Positions 17,732-27,952 are shown, numbered from the stretch's first letter. The stretch: DNA of 64,000 nucleotides from Barnesiella merdipullorum (GCA_019116365.1 DXBT01000038.1:8809-72808), one strand, 5' to 3'. Notes: generated by a model not told the origin, from the letters alone. Program-made: numbers and translations.

Positions 17732-19786
17732 TCAGTTGTTCTGCAACAGATATACGACCGACGAGTAAGCCCCCAGTCTGACGGAAATTCCCTCTTCTTC
17801 CACTTTGGAAGAGACACTGCCCGAGGTGGCTATGGCCTTCTCGATTTTGTCGGTAAGAGGCAATCCGATAATGGCACTGCCGAAGTTATGCACGACCAGT
17901 ATGCGCTGGTCGCCCTTCGTCATATACCAGGCGGCAACCGTAGGGTACTGCGAGTTCTCTTCGTTATAGACTTCGTGCCGCGACATCGTACCCGAGGCCA
18001 AAGCCGGATAGGTTTGCCGCACATGTGCAAAGGCGAGATAGGTGTTCAGGAGCGAACCCGCGTCGGTTTGCTGCTCGCTCACGGGCTTCACCTGCGAAGC
18101 TACCGAGGGATCGATCTTGGTCGTGTAGCTCGTGGTGTAGTTATCGCCCCAGAGCATGGGACTGCGCACATACTCGTCGCCATTCGCCTTGGTGCCATAG
18201 ATACCCAGCTCTTCGCCATAATAGATATAGGGCGACCCCGGAGCCGTGAGCAGCACGGCTGCCGCCAGGCGGCACTTGTTGGCCGAACGGTTCAGTTTCG
18301 AGGCAGCCCGATCCTCATCGTGATTGCTCAGCTTGGTGGCCCGGATATAGTCGGGACGATACGAGGCATACTCTTTCTGATACGAGAGCAGGTCTTTGAC
18401 CAGGTAACAGCCCTGGTTGTTGTTGATGGCCCACTCTACCCGATACCAGAACGAGAACTCAAACAAAGCGGGCAGTCCCTGATAATAGGGTGCTACCTCG
18501 TTGTGTTCCGAGAGCACCTCGCCCACCATGTAGAAGTCGTCGGTGTGGCCCTGCTGTTTGTAATAGCTGTTCATATCGTCGTAGAAGAGCCGCAGGAAAC
18601 GGGGGTTCTCGTCGGAGGTGGCATTGTGATAGATGTGCTTCACGGCATCGAGACGGAATCCCTCTACCCCACGGTCGATCCAACCTTTGGCCGCACTGCT
18701 GATGGCCTGATAGGCCGGCGACTCGGCCGCCTGATCGACGGGGCCATAGTTCAAATCGGCAAACCAGTCGGTACTGAAAGCCGAATGGAAATACCACATC
18801 TCCATACCCTCCAGCAAAATATTCTGGGCATTCTCGCCCTGTTTCAGGGCAAAGGGTTCGCCCAGCCGGGCCTGGTCACCCTGCCGGGCGGCTCCATATT
18901 TGTAGTTGCCCCACAACGTGTTGCTGGTGCGAATGAGAAATCCCCACGACGAAGCGAAATCGACCGTCAACTCATAGATGCCGTTCCCCTTGTCGTAGAA
19001 CTTTTTGCAAACGGCATCGCCATAATACAGATACTTGTCGCTACCAGTCGAGGACGAGGTGTTGTCGGCATCAACATCGGCCTGGGTAGCCTGGGTCACC
19101 GTGACCGTGGGTTGCGAGGGCGAACTCCAATCGAGGGTAAAGGTATAGTATCCACCCGCCTCGGTAGGAACGGCAAACCACTCGCCCGATTTATAGCCGG
19201 CTGCCCCCTCGCTTGCAATCATGGGCACCCGCCCGGCCTGAATATCGGCCGCCGGATCTTGCGAAAAACTGTAATAGTCGCGATACGGACTGTCGAGCGA
19301 CGAGGTGGCTTGGGTGAACCAGGGGTGATCCCGACCCGTGTGGTTCATCACGTAGTCGAGATAGATGCTTATACCCCGCGCCCGAGCCTCGCTCACCAAT
19401 CGATCGAAATCGTCGAGAGTACCGTATTGCGGATTTACCGCGGTATAGTCGGTCACGTCGTAGCCATGGTACGACATGGCGGGATGTATGGGCGACAACC
19501 AGATGGCGGTGATGCCCAGTTGCTTCAGGTAATCGAGTTTGGCGGTAATGCCGTTGAAGTCTCCCGTGCCGTCACCGTCACTGTCGGCAAACGAATAGAC
19601 AAGTAGCTGGTAGGTGATATCGGCTCGCCGAGTCCCGTCCCACGCGTCGGGCGAAGCAACCACGTCGCTCCATTGCCCCGACTGTCCAGAGTCGGGCGAA
19701 CTGCCATGAACATCGTCGTCGCTGCATGCGGTCAACGCAAGCAACAAGCCATATAACAAGAGAAATGGAAATAAAAATTTTTTCAT
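17732..19786 (-). CDS. susG: SusG, surface alpha-amylase lipoprotein (GH13)
   Basis: A 684-residue GH13 alpha-amylase. The start is the ATG at 19786, giving a lipoprotein signal peptide ending LLLALTAC, with Cys21 followed by SDDD, the acidic surface-export signal of Bacteroidetes lipoproteins. The barrel is interrupted at about residues 190-325 by an insert resembling the starch-binding CBM58 of SusG. Catalytic residues: nucleophile Asp in EGFRLDAVKH (about 378), acid Glu in MVGEVL (about 420), and Asp in SNHDEDRA (about 488). It makes the first cuts in starch at the cell surface. Last gene of the sus operon, separated from susF by a hairpin. Confidence 0.93.
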   Translation of the reverse strand: MKKFLFPFLLLYGLLLALTACSDDDVHGSSPDSGQSGQWSDVVASPDAWDGTRRADITYQLLVYSFADSDGDGTGDFNGITAKLDYLKQLGITAIWLSPIHPAMSYHGYDVTDYTAVNPQYGTLDDFDRLVSEARARGISIYLDYVMNHTGRDHPWFTQATSSLDSPYRDYYSFSQDPAADIQAGRVPMIASEGAAGYKSGEWFAVPTEAGGYYTFTLDWSSPSQPTVTVTQATQADVDADNTSSSTGSDKYLYYGDAVCKKFYDKGNGIYELTVDFASSWGFLIRTSNTLWGNYKYGAARQGDQARLGEPFALKQGENAQNILLEGMEMWYFHSAFSTDWFADLNYGPVDQAAESPAYQAISSAAKGWIDRGVEGFRLDAVKHIYHNATSDENPRFLRLFYDDMNSYYKQQGHTDDFYMVGEVLSEHNEVAPYYQGLPALFEFSFWYRVEWAINNNQGCYLVKDLLSYQKEYASYRPDYIRATKLSNHDEDRAASKLNRSANKCRLAAAVLLTAPGSPYIYYGEELGIYGTKANGDEYVRSPMLWGDNYTTSYTTKIDPSVASQVKPVSEQQTDAGSLLNTYLAFAHVRQTYPALASGTMSRHEVYNEENSQYPTVAAWYMTKGDQRILVVHNFGSAIIGLPLTDKIEKAIATSGSVSSKVEEEGISVRLGAYSSVVYLLQNN

Positions 19787-19865
19787 GGTGAATGGTCGAT
19801 AATCGATTGTCGTGACACCCCCTGCCACACGAGCAGGTAGTGAACCGTGTAAAATAAATATAGGG

Positions 19866-19905
19866 AGAGAGACCGGCCTCCACCCGGGGACAAGCCGGTC
19901 TCTCT
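19866..19905 (-). terminator. intercistronic hairpin between susF and susG
   Basis: A 12-bp perfect stem (19866-19877 with 19894-19905), 16-base loop, lies 36 bases past the susF stop and is followed on the minus strand by CCCTATATTTATTTTA. It could reduce read-through into susG or protect the upstream message. Confidence 0.55.
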
Positions 19906-19940
19906 GCTGCTTCAGATTTACTTATCGTGACAGGTTATAC

Positions 19941-21914
19941 TTATTGGGCCGTGAGCGTGCAATACATCAGCGTGCTGCCGGTGCGTTGCAAGTACATCTC
20001 TACGAGATAGTTACCCGCATCGGTTACAGCTATGTTACCCCCTTTGAATACGAGATCGTCCAAAGAGCCGCCCAAGTCGATACCCGAATCCCAAGAGCCG
20101 TTGGCCCGGAACTTCATCTCACCGGCCGTGAGGGCGACCGTACAGCTCCAGCAACCCTTCTCGGCGTCGTAGGTCATGGGCGTTTCGCTATCCCATCCGC
20201 CGGGAGTAGCGGCTCCAATGAGGCCCCAACTCTCGATGAGCGTAGCCGTGAGACGTTGCGTCATCACGTCGGCCTCGATGTAGTAGAAGCCCGGAGTAGC
20301 CATGTTGATGTTGGTGCTTCCGCTGGCAGGAGCAAGCCCCTCGCTATACTCGGTGAAGTGCGTGCTGTTGTACTCGCCACCGTCCCAGTTACGAGCCAGG
20401 GTAAACTTGAACTCACCGTCCAGACGGCTGAAGCCGGTATAGACACCGTTCATCTCGAGCGACCGCAGGGCCGGAGCCGTAGCGGGATCCCACGACGTGG
20501 GAGTCTGGTGGTTACCGGGTACATAGATAAACTCTTCGGTGGGGAAGGCCGTGCTTACAATCTTGGCCACATAGGGATGCTTGCTCACGTCGAGAGTCAC
20601 GTTATACTCACCGGTAGGTCTGTCGAAGACGATATTGGGAGTTCCGTCGGAGAAGCTGCCCTCGCCATCGATGGCATAGCCCCAGTTGTTGTTGGCGCGA
20701 TACTTATACTCACCACTCTCGGTCAAGGTTGTTTTCAGGGTGAAGGTGTTGGAGGCGGCATCGTAGGCCATGGGCGTCTCAGCATCCCAGCCACCGGGGG
20801 TAGCATTACCGATCATACCCATGCTCTCGATCTTCACCAGGATAAAGTTCTTGAACTTGATATTGGCACATACACGATACAAACCGGGTTCTACGCCTAT
20901 GGCGCTACCACCCTCGGTCAAGGCCCCACTGGCTACCAGGTTGCCGTTGGCATCGTTGGCAAACTGGGCATCGCCGCCATATTCTACCTGGGCATCACCA
21001 TCCTCAAAGGTGAAGGTAGCTGCCTCGGCAAAGTTGACGAAGCACTCGAAGAGTCCCTTTTGTGCCGTACTTTGAGGTATCTGCTTGTCGGTGCCTTTCA
21101 ACGTGATGAAGGCGGGGAAGTTGGCCTTGTAGGTAGTTACCTGCATGGTGACAGGAGCCGAGGGCAACCCCTCTTCGCACGAGGGCGAATAGGCTTTCAC
21201 GGTAAAGGTAACTTCGCTGGCGGCACCCTCGACAGCCCCGGCACTCACGATGAGTTCGTTCCACTCGTCAACCGTAAGCGTGCAAGAGGTCTCGGTCAGG
21301 CCGGTAGCAGCGACAACGGGCTCACTCCCACCGCAACTTACCAACACGTCGTAGGTGATGGCCTCGTTGTAGTTCAGCCGGGCCGGCTCCCAGGTGAGCA
21401 ACGTGAGCTCGCTGGTGAGATTGTTGATATCCAGCGTGAGTTCGCTCTCGGCCGAAGTAGCCACGGCCGAAATAAAGTTGCCATAGGAATAGACGGTCAT
21501 CATCAGTTCGGCCGATTTGTAAACAGCCTCGGCATCGGCGGCCTCGACATAGAAGTTAAGGTCGAAGGTCGAGTTCTCGGGAATGGCGGTAATGCCTTCC
21601 AGTAAGGTGCGGAAATCGGTCTTACTCATCGTGAGGGTAAGAGCCGAGGTGCTCCCGCCTACCTGCACGGGCTCTTCCTGCCCATACTTCACGAAGAGCG
21701 AATAGGTCACATCGCCCTTCAGGAAACGGGCAGCGGTCCAGGCCCACCGAATAGGTTCGTCCATGGTGTTTTGGGTCATCAGGATACTCCCGTTGTTTTG
21801 CAACGAGGGAGCCACAGGAGCCGTCGAGAAGGTATCTTCCGGGTCGTCCTGACACCCCGTGGCGGCCATCAGGGTGATGGCTGCTATGGCTATGTATTTC
21901 AGATATTTTATCAT
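19941..21914 (-). CDS. susF: SusF-like starch-binding outer membrane lipoprotein, enlarged
   Basis: A 657-residue lipoprotein (signal ending LMAATGC, then QDDPED, an acidic export signal). Two SusE-type Ig-like domains (about 35-145 and 146-270) are followed by four CBM-like domains (about 271-385, 377-470, 470-570, 570-657). The second and fourth are clear duplicates: GNATPGGWDAETPMAYDA against GAATPGGWDSETPMTYDA. Such domains bind starch at the cell surface without cutting it. SusF of B. theta, the best-known member, has about 485 residues and three CBMs, so this one is longer. Lies between susE (28 bases) and susG. Confidence 0.85.
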   Translation of the reverse strand: MIKYLKYIAIAAITLMAATGCQDDPEDTFSTAPVAPSLQNNGSILMTQNTMDEPIRWAWTAARFLKGDVTYSLFVKYGQEEPVQVGGSTSALTLTMSKTDFRTLLEGITAIPENSTFDLNFYVEAADAEAVYKSAELMMTVYSYGNFISAVATSAESELTLDINNLTSELTLLTWEPARLNYNEAITYDVLVSCGGSEPVVAATGLTETSCTLTVDEWNELIVSAGAVEGAASEVTFTVKAYSPSCEEGLPSAPVTMQVTTYKANFPAFITLKGTDKQIPQSTAQKGLFECFVNFAEAATFTFEDGDAQVEYGGDAQFANDANGNLVASGALTEGGSAIGVEPGLYRVCANIKFKNFILVKIESMGMIGNATPGGWDAETPMAYDAASNTFTLKTTLTESGEYKYRANNNWGYAIDGEGSFSDGTPNIVFDRPTGEYNVTLDVSKHPYVAKIVSTAFPTEEFIYVPGNHQTPTSWDPATAPALRSLEMNGVYTGFSRLDGEFKFTLARNWDGGEYNSTHFTEYSEGLAPASGSTNINMATPGFYYIEADVMTQRLTATLIESWGLIGAATPGGWDSETPMTYDAEKGCWSCTVALTAGEMKFRANGSWDSGIDLGGSLDDLVFKGGNIAVTDAGNYLVEMYLQRTGSTLMYCTLTAQ

Positions 21915-21942
21915 GACTGTAATCGATTAAAGGTTATCGGGT

Positions 21943-23052
21943 TTATTGTTTTTGAAATTCCAGTACATAGGGGGTGCGGTTGGCATGAAGCACGACCACG
22001 AAGGTTCCGCTTTCGGGCACCTGAATATTATTGCCGCCGGCGCTCAGAATCAGTCCGCCAGGCACATCGGTACTGGTCGAGCCGTCGCTGCCCCAGTTGG
22101 TAGTCCAGGCACCATCGGCACGCACCTTCAACTCCTTGCCGCCTTCCAGTTCGAGGGGAGCGGTCTTCCAGGTATTGTCGGTCCAGTCATAAACCAGAGG
22201 TGCATCGGCACCATCGGCCCAACCCGAGAAGTCGCCGGCCAATCCCAAGGTCTTACCCACAGGAGCCTGCGTGATAGACATGGCCACGGTATTTACCGAC
22301 AAGGTATAGATATTGGTCTCGGTAATGGGCAGGTTGAGGTTGTTGTCGTTGTTCTCTACGTTGGTCCAGTTGGACTGCAAAGCGCTGTAACCCCAGTTGG
22401 TATCGGACCACGACTGGGCCACCGTCACCTTGAAGTAGGAGTTTTCGCCATCGGTAGGCGTGTAATCCGAAGGTATCGAGAGGTCGATCATACACTCGTA
22501 GGTATTGGTACCGCCACCGGTCTCCCAGAACTGGGCAGCCTGATCGATGGTCCACTTGTTGAACTCGCCGCACAGATACAGCCACTTGAGCGGGGCTGCA
22601 TAGGTCTGTACCGAGAAGGGGTTGGAGAGAGGCGACTTCACCACCTCGGCATAAGCGGCACTGGCAATCTGGGCCGATACATAGGCGGTCACGCCATTGG
22701 CCTTATCGTTTTTCGTTACGCCCAGGCTATTGATCACCACGCCATTCAGGTCGCCTTTTTTCACGGCCAGCGAGGTGCCGTTGGTCGTTCCCAGCAGTCC
22801 CTCTTTATCGCCCAAAGTAAGATAGACCGAATAGAGTATCTGCACCGGCTGTCCGAAGTTGGCCGGAGTCCACGAGAAGATGACATTCTCGTCGTCGGAG
22901 TTGTCGGCATTGACAACCACGTTGCCGCAATCGCTCATGACGGGCGCTACAAAGTCGGCAGGCGCATTGAGTTGCGGAGTATCTATCTCCGTTTCGCAGC
23001 CGGCCAGCAGGGCTACCGCTGCGAATAATGCTATATTTTTGAATAGTTTCAT
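21943..23052 (-). CDS. susE: SusE-like starch-binding outer membrane lipoprotein
   Basis: A 369-residue lipoprotein (signal ending ALLAGC, then ETEIDTP). The N-terminal SusE Ig-like domain covers about residues 25-150; two CBM-like domains follow (about 155-260 and 262-369, the second starting KTLGLAGDFSGW). It holds starch at the surface for SusG and SusCD. The length is close to that of B. theta SusE. 40 bases downstream of susD and 28 upstream of susF. Confidence 0.88.
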   Translation of the reverse strand: MKLFKNIALFAAVALLAGCETEIDTPQLNAPADFVAPVMSDCGNVVVNADNSDDENVIFSWTPANFGQPVQILYSVYLTLGDKEGLLGTTNGTSLAVKKGDLNGVVINSLGVTKNDKANGVTAYVSAQIASAAYAEVVKSPLSNPFSVQTYAAPLKWLYLCGEFNKWTIDQAAQFWETGGGTNTYECMIDLSIPSDYTPTDGENSYFKVTVAQSWSDTNWGYSALQSNWTNVENNDNNLNLPITETNIYTLSVNTVAMSITQAPVGKTLGLAGDFSGWADGADAPLVYDWTDNTWKTAPLELEGGKELKVRADGAWTTNWGSDGSTSTDVPGGLILSAGGNNIQVPESGTFVVVLHANRTPYVLEFQKQ

Positions 23053-23092
23053 AATCGTTTCTTATTGAGGATTGTGAATATTGAGGTGATGA

Positions 23093-24730
23093 TTAGTAAC
23101 CCGGATTCTGCGTGAGGTTGGAGTTCTCGGCCACGTCGTTGTCGAGCAACGGGAATATGGTGCGATAGGCCGGAATCTCTACGGCTCCGGTAGGTACGCC
23201 GCCCTTGTAGGGCCAGGGGAAGCTCATGGAGGTGAAGTAACCGTAGCGAATGAGGTCGGTACGACGGTGACCCTCCATCATCAACTCACAGGCACGCTCT
23301 TTCAGGATGAAGTCGAGGTCGATCGATGCGGGAGTAGAAAGCCCGGCACGGTCGCGCAACTGCTTGATATAACCGAGGGCTTTGGCATCGGTGGTGACAC
23401 CGTTGTCCAGGCGGGCTTGTGCCTCGGCGTAGATGAGGTACATCTCGGCCAGACGAATCACGGGGAAGTCGGCCGACGAGAAGTTGTTGTCGAGGTGGAG
23501 CTGGTTTTGAGAATCCATGCTGTTGAACTTCCAGCAACGCCAGCCGGTCTCGGCCACCTTCAGGTCGAACTCTTTCTCACAACCCGTGTTGCAGAAGAAG
23601 GCGCGCTTGTCGCTGCCCTCGCGGTCGTAACCGATGCCGGTACCGCCCCACGATACATTCTTCATCTCGAAGTTGGCCTCTACATATTCGTTGGGGATGT
23701 GGTATCCGTTCCAACGCTCGGGCGACATGAAGGTGTTGTCGCCGAAACCCAGCTCCTTGGCAATGGCCTGACTGGCTGCATCGTGCACGTTACCGCTCAC
23801 CAGGTGGGTGGTTCCACCCCAGCTCTGCATCAGGTTGCTGTCGTAACCGATGGCAAAAATCATCTCTTTTTGAGCGTCGGGATTCTCGCCGTTATCCTGC
23901 AGGAAGAGGTGGGCATAGTTCGAACACAAGCCGTATCCCATGCCAATCACCTTCTCGGCTGCCGTGCGGGCATCTTCCCAGCGGGGTGTGCCGGTATAGA
24001 CCTCGGCATTGAGGTAGAGGCGGGCCAGCAGAGCCTGTGCACTGCCTTTCGTGGCACGCGGATAGGGAACCTCGCCTACATTGGGCATGGCGCTGTTGGG
24101 GTCGGCCAGCGCTTTCAGCTCACTCTCGATCCAGGCAAACAGCGCCGGACGTCCTATCTGCGTCGGCAGCGAACCGCCACCGATGTTCTCTTCGGTAGCA
24201 AAGGGCGGGTTGCCATACAGATCCATCAACACGAAATAGGCATAGGCACGCAGGAAACGGGCCTCGGCAATCAGTCCGGGCAGACCGTCCATCTCGCGGC
24301 CCGTGGCACGGGTGAGGAACTCGTTGGCACGGGTAACCGTGATGAGACCACGGGTGTAGGTAGCCACCAGGGCGGCATTACCGCCGGCTGTCCACGAAGC
24401 CGTTTGGGTCTCGGTAATATAGCTGTCGCCCCAGATACATTTCATGGCGTCGGTACTCATCTCGTTCAGCACCACAATCTGGCGGATAAACTCGCTCTGT
24501 CCGGCATCATCGACATTGATATCGGCCTTTCCCGGGTCATTCTGGCTCGACAGCGAGAAGGAGCCGTAGATGTAGGCCAGTCCCCGTTGAAAGTCCTGTA
24601 TGTTTTGATAGGCCGTTTCGCCGGTCTTGTCTGTCTCGTTCAGAGGTACGGTATCCAAATCGCCGAGACAGGAGGTCATCGAGAGCGCCGTTGCTGCGAT
24701 GGCCAGTGTATAATATATCAGTTTTTTCAT
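23093..24730 (-). CDS. susD: SusD, starch-binding lid lipoprotein
   Basis: A 545-residue RagB/SusD-family lipoprotein (signal ending LSMTSC, then LGDLDTVPL). TPR-type helices fill the N-terminal part, and the C-terminal part contains ERACELMMEGHRRTDLIRYG, the conserved SusD signature. It forms the lid of the SusC channel and binds maltooligosaccharides. It begins 20 bases after susC. Confidence 0.95.
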   Translation of the reverse strand: MKKLIYYTLAIAATALSMTSCLGDLDTVPLNETDKTGETAYQNIQDFQRGLAYIYGSFSLSSQNDPGKADINVDDAGQSEFIRQIVVLNEMSTDAMKCIWGDSYITETQTASWTAGGNAALVATYTRGLITVTRANEFLTRATGREMDGLPGLIAEARFLRAYAYFVLMDLYGNPPFATEENIGGGSLPTQIGRPALFAWIESELKALADPNSAMPNVGEVPYPRATKGSAQALLARLYLNAEVYTGTPRWEDARTAAEKVIGMGYGLCSNYAHLFLQDNGENPDAQKEMIFAIGYDSNLMQSWGGTTHLVSGNVHDAASQAIAKELGFGDNTFMSPERWNGYHIPNEYVEANFEMKNVSWGGTGIGYDREGSDKRAFFCNTGCEKEFDLKVAETGWRCWKFNSMDSQNQLHLDNNFSSADFPVIRLAEMYLIYAEAQARLDNGVTTDAKALGYIKQLRDRAGLSTPASIDLDFILKERACELMMEGHRRTDLIRYGYFTSMSFPWPYKGGVPTGAVEIPAYRTIFPLLDNDVAENSNLTQNPGY

Positions 24731-24750
24731 AATGCTGTGTCTTAGGGTAG

Positions 24751-27700
24751 TTAGAAGTTAATGTTGAGTCGCAAGGTGTAGAGACGAGGACGGGGAATGA
24801 GGTTTTGGTCCACACCGTCGAGTTCGCCGCTACCGTTGACCGTGAGTTCGGGATCGAGGCCGCTGTACTTGGTGATGACAAATACATTTTGTACCGAAGC
24901 ACCGATGCGGATTTTGCCCTTCCAGTTCTTGATCTTGTCGAAGGTGTAGCCTACGTTGATGTCGTCCATGCGGAAGAACGAGGCATCCTCGAGGAACATG
25001 TCGGAGAAGTGCTGGAACTCGGTGAGACTTTCGGTCCAACCGGTCTTCTGGCAAATGGGCATGAGGTTGTCGATATAGCCCTTGGTGTAGTCGTCCTTGT
25101 AACCGCTGGAGTTATCTTTGGCCACCTTGTTGAGGGCATAGCCGCCCAGTGAGCCGTGGGCATTGAAGCCGAAGTCCCAATTCTTGTAAACGATTTGCGT
25201 GCTGATACCGAAATAGAAATAAGGCATGATGCTCTTGCCGGTTACATAGCGGTCGTCCTGCGTGATTTGACCGTCGCCATTGCGATCGACCAGAGCGTTT
25301 TCTATGGGATTGCCGTTGGAATCATATACCTGTTGGAACAGGTGATAGGTGTAGGGTGCATAACCTACCCGGTAGAGCGACGAGTATCCGCTGGTACCGC
25401 TCAGGTTGGAACCGACGCGTACACCCAGATAGTCTTCGGTAGGCACGTTGCTCAGCTTGGTGATTTTGGTATCTTGCCAGGTACCGTTCAGGTTGATGTC
25501 CCAGTGCAGGTCTTTGGTCTCGATGGGAACAAAGTTCAAGCTTACCTCCACACCTTTGTTTTCCATATCGCCCACATTGGTGATGACCGTGTTGGAGAAG
25601 TTGGAACCGAGCGGCGTGGTGATGTCGTTGAGCAGGTCGTAGGTGTGACGCAAATAGGCATCTACGCTACCGCTGATGCGGCCGTTCAGGAACCCGAAAT
25701 CGACACCCACGTTATAGGTTTCGGTGGTTTCCCACTTGATATTCTTGTTATAAGCCATGGGCGAGATGGTGTAGGCATAGCCGTCAACGCCGTCGCCCAA
25801 ACCGGGGAACCCGGGAATCATCATGTTGGGGCTGGTCGAGATGACATACCGCGGCTGATAGGCATAACAGTTGTCCATACCGATATCTTGCTGACCGGTG
25901 CGACCCCATCCCAACCGAATCTTCAAGTTGGAGAGCGGTGTCTGGTGATTCTTGATGAAGTCTTCTTCCACGATATTCCAGGCAAAGGCGGCCGAGGGGA
26001 AGAGACCCCAGCGGTTCTCCTTGGAGAAACGCGAAGAGGCATCGTCGCGCAGAGAGAAGGTGAACAGGTATTTCGAATCGATCGAGTAGTTTACACGGCC
26101 GAAGAACGAAAGCAGGTAATACTCCCGACGGTCCGAGGGGCTGTCGAGGTAAACCTCGTCGCGGTTGGCGTTATAGTACGAGATGTTGTCGTACTTCACA
26201 TAGTTGTGTTGCCAGGAGTAACCGGCCATCACGTCGAGATGGTGGATACCGAACTGCTTGTTGTAGTTGGCATACAGCTCGAGCAGCGTATTGGAGTTGG
26301 TGTTGGCATACTCTTCGTAGAGGTCGCGACCCGACATGTTGTTGCGAGCCGAGGTTACCGACCCGAGAGCGGCATATTTGTAGCCGTCGGTACGGGCCAC
26401 ATCGTAACCCAGGTTCAAGTTCAGGCGCAGGTCTTCGAGGCCGTGAATCTTGTAGTCCAGTTGCAAGTTACCCAACGAACGCCACGAGTCGTTGCGGTTG
26501 GTATAGTCGTAGAGTTGCGACAGGGGGTTGATGCCGTAGTTGGTACTTACCTGACCGCCCACGTTCCAGTTCCAATAGCCGTTGAAGAGATCTTTGTTGA
26601 TGCTGCCGTCGGCATTGCGGAAGTAGGGTTCCTGCGTCGGGGTAAAGGAGATGGCGCTGCCCACGGCTCCCGAGTTGGGATAGTTGGCCTTGTTGTAGAT
26701 ACCCTTGGCATTGATGTTCACGCTCAGATGATCGTCGAAGAATTTGGGGGTCATGCTTATCGAGAGGTTGGCACGCTGGTTGTCGCCCACCTTCAACGTA
26801 GCCTCATCGTAGGTATAGCCCATGCTCACCCGGTAGGGGAACTTGCCTTTCACATTGCCATAGACACTCAAGTTCTGGTCGGTCGTGAAGGCCGTGCGAT
26901 AGATGAGGTCTTGCCAGTTGGTGTTGGCCGTACCCATCAACGATTCTACCGTAGCCAGGCGGCTGGTACCGGCATAGGTACTGCGCATGTAGTCGCGATA
27001 TTGGTCGCCAGTCATCACATCGAGCGTAGAGCTGTTCTGTTTCAAACTGTAACTGGAGTTGTAGCTCACCTGCACATTCTTGCCGGTGCCCTTCTTGGTG
27101 GTGATGATAATCACACCGTTCGAAGCTCGCGAACCGTAGATGGCAGTGGCCGAAGCATCCTTCAATACCGTATAGGTGTCGATATCGTTGGGGTTGACCG
27201 ATGCCAGCGGGTTGGCCATGCCGGCACCACCTTCGGCGGTAACAGGCACTCCGTCGATTACAATCAAGGGGTCGTTCTTGGCCTTCAACGAAGCGGCGCC
27301 ACGAATACGAATCGTTGCACTACCGGTGGGGTCGCCTGCAGCAGGAGTAACCAACAGGCCCGGCACCTTGCCTTGCAACATCTGGTCGGGCGAGGTAACC
27401 ACACCGCGGTTAATATCCTCGGCCTTGATGGCGGTAATCGAACCGGTGAGGTCGGTCTTTTTTGCCGTACCGTAACCAATCACTACCACCTCGTCCAACA
27501 ACTCTTCGTTGTCTTGCAAAACAAATTTCATCAATTCGCTGGCGGGTTGTTCCTGAGGTTGATAGCCAATGTACGAAACGGTGATGATGTCGCCCTTATT
27601 GGCCTTGAGCGTAAAGTTTCCGTCGATATTGGTACTTGTTCCGTTGCCAGTCCCCTTCACCAGGACGTTGGCTCCGATAATAGCCATACCCGTGTTGTCC

Positions 27701-27813
27701 AATACAACACCTTTCACTGTCATGCTCTGTGCAAAAGCATGTGCAGGTAGCAAGAAACCTACTATACACCATAATAGGATTTTGCTCGCAATTTTCAGAA
27801 TTTTTCTTTTCAT
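24751..27813 (-). CDS. susC: SusC, TonB-dependent maltooligosaccharide transporter
   Basis: A 1020-residue outer membrane receptor: signal peptide (1-28, ending AHAFAQ), carboxypeptidase-regulatory-like domain (about 32-110), TonB-box region DEVVVIGYGTAKKTDLTGS, plug (about 120-240) and a C-terminal beta-barrel ending LYTLRLNINF. It imports starch oligosaccharides into the periplasm using TonB energy. Encoded between susB and susD; a hairpin with T-rich tail precedes it. No clear promoter of its own is visible. Confidence 0.95.
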   Translation of the reverse strand: MKRKILKIASKILLWCIVGFLLPAHAFAQSMTVKGVVLDNTGMAIIGANVLVKGTGNGTSTNIDGNFTLKANKGDIITVSYIGYQPQEQPASELMKFVLQDNEELLDEVVVIGYGTAKKTDLTGSITAIKAEDINRGVVTSPDQMLQGKVPGLLVTPAAGDPTGSATIRIRGAASLKAKNDPLIVIDGVPVTAEGGAGMANPLASVNPNDIDTYTVLKDASATAIYGSRASNGVIIITTKKGTGKNVQVSYNSSYSLKQNSSTLDVMTGDQYRDYMRSTYAGTSRLATVESLMGTANTNWQDLIYRTAFTTDQNLSVYGNVKGKFPYRVSMGYTYDEATLKVGDNQRANLSISMTPKFFDDHLSVNINAKGIYNKANYPNSGAVGSAISFTPTQEPYFRNADGSINKDLFNGYWNWNVGGQVSTNYGINPLSQLYDYTNRNDSWRSLGNLQLDYKIHGLEDLRLNLNLGYDVARTDGYKYAALGSVTSARNNMSGRDLYEEYANTNSNTLLELYANYNKQFGIHHLDVMAGYSWQHNYVKYDNISYYNANRDEVYLDSPSDRREYYLLSFFGRVNYSIDSKYLFTFSLRDDASSRFSKENRWGLFPSAAFAWNIVEEDFIKNHQTPLSNLKIRLGWGRTGQQDIGMDNCYAYQPRYVISTSPNMMIPGFPGLGDGVDGYAYTISPMAYNKNIKWETTETYNVGVDFGFLNGRISGSVDAYLRHTYDLLNDITTPLGSNFSNTVITNVGDMENKGVEVSLNFVPIETKDLHWDINLNGTWQDTKITKLSNVPTEDYLGVRVGSNLSGTSGYSSLYRVGYAPYTYHLFQQVYDSNGNPIENALVDRNGDGQITQDDRYVTGKSIMPYFYFGISTQIVYKNWDFGFNAHGSLGGYALNKVAKDNSSGYKDDYTKGYIDNLMPICQKTGWTESLTEFQHFSDMFLEDASFFRMDDINVGYTFDKIKNWKGKIRIGASVQNVFVITKYSGLDPELTVNGSGELDGVDQNLIPRPRLYTLRLNINF

Positions 27814-27952
27814 GTTATTAGCTTAAAGTATAAAGGTTCTTATATATTATTATAATCACGAATATAAACTCCTTCGAAGAACACCTTTTAGTCGCTTATA
27901 TTCAGCGATTTAACAAAGCTTCATATTCTTGAATTGTAGCAAGCATAAAAGA

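Noticed and set aside
25156..27750. Open frame of 864 codons antisense to susC, and similar long frames antisense to susB, susA, susG, flippases and the helicase
   Set aside because: Low-complexity Val/Gly/His/Gln-rich translations without domains, exactly opposite well-identified genes. They are shadows of codon bias.
27863..27869. TATAAAC upstream of susC as a third SusR operator
   Set aside because: Only 7 bases match the susA/susB element, there is no TAnnTTTG box at the 27-base spacing, and the predicted start would fall on the susC ATG. Similar 7-base matches at 30346 and 32350 were also set aside as chance in AT-rich sequence.
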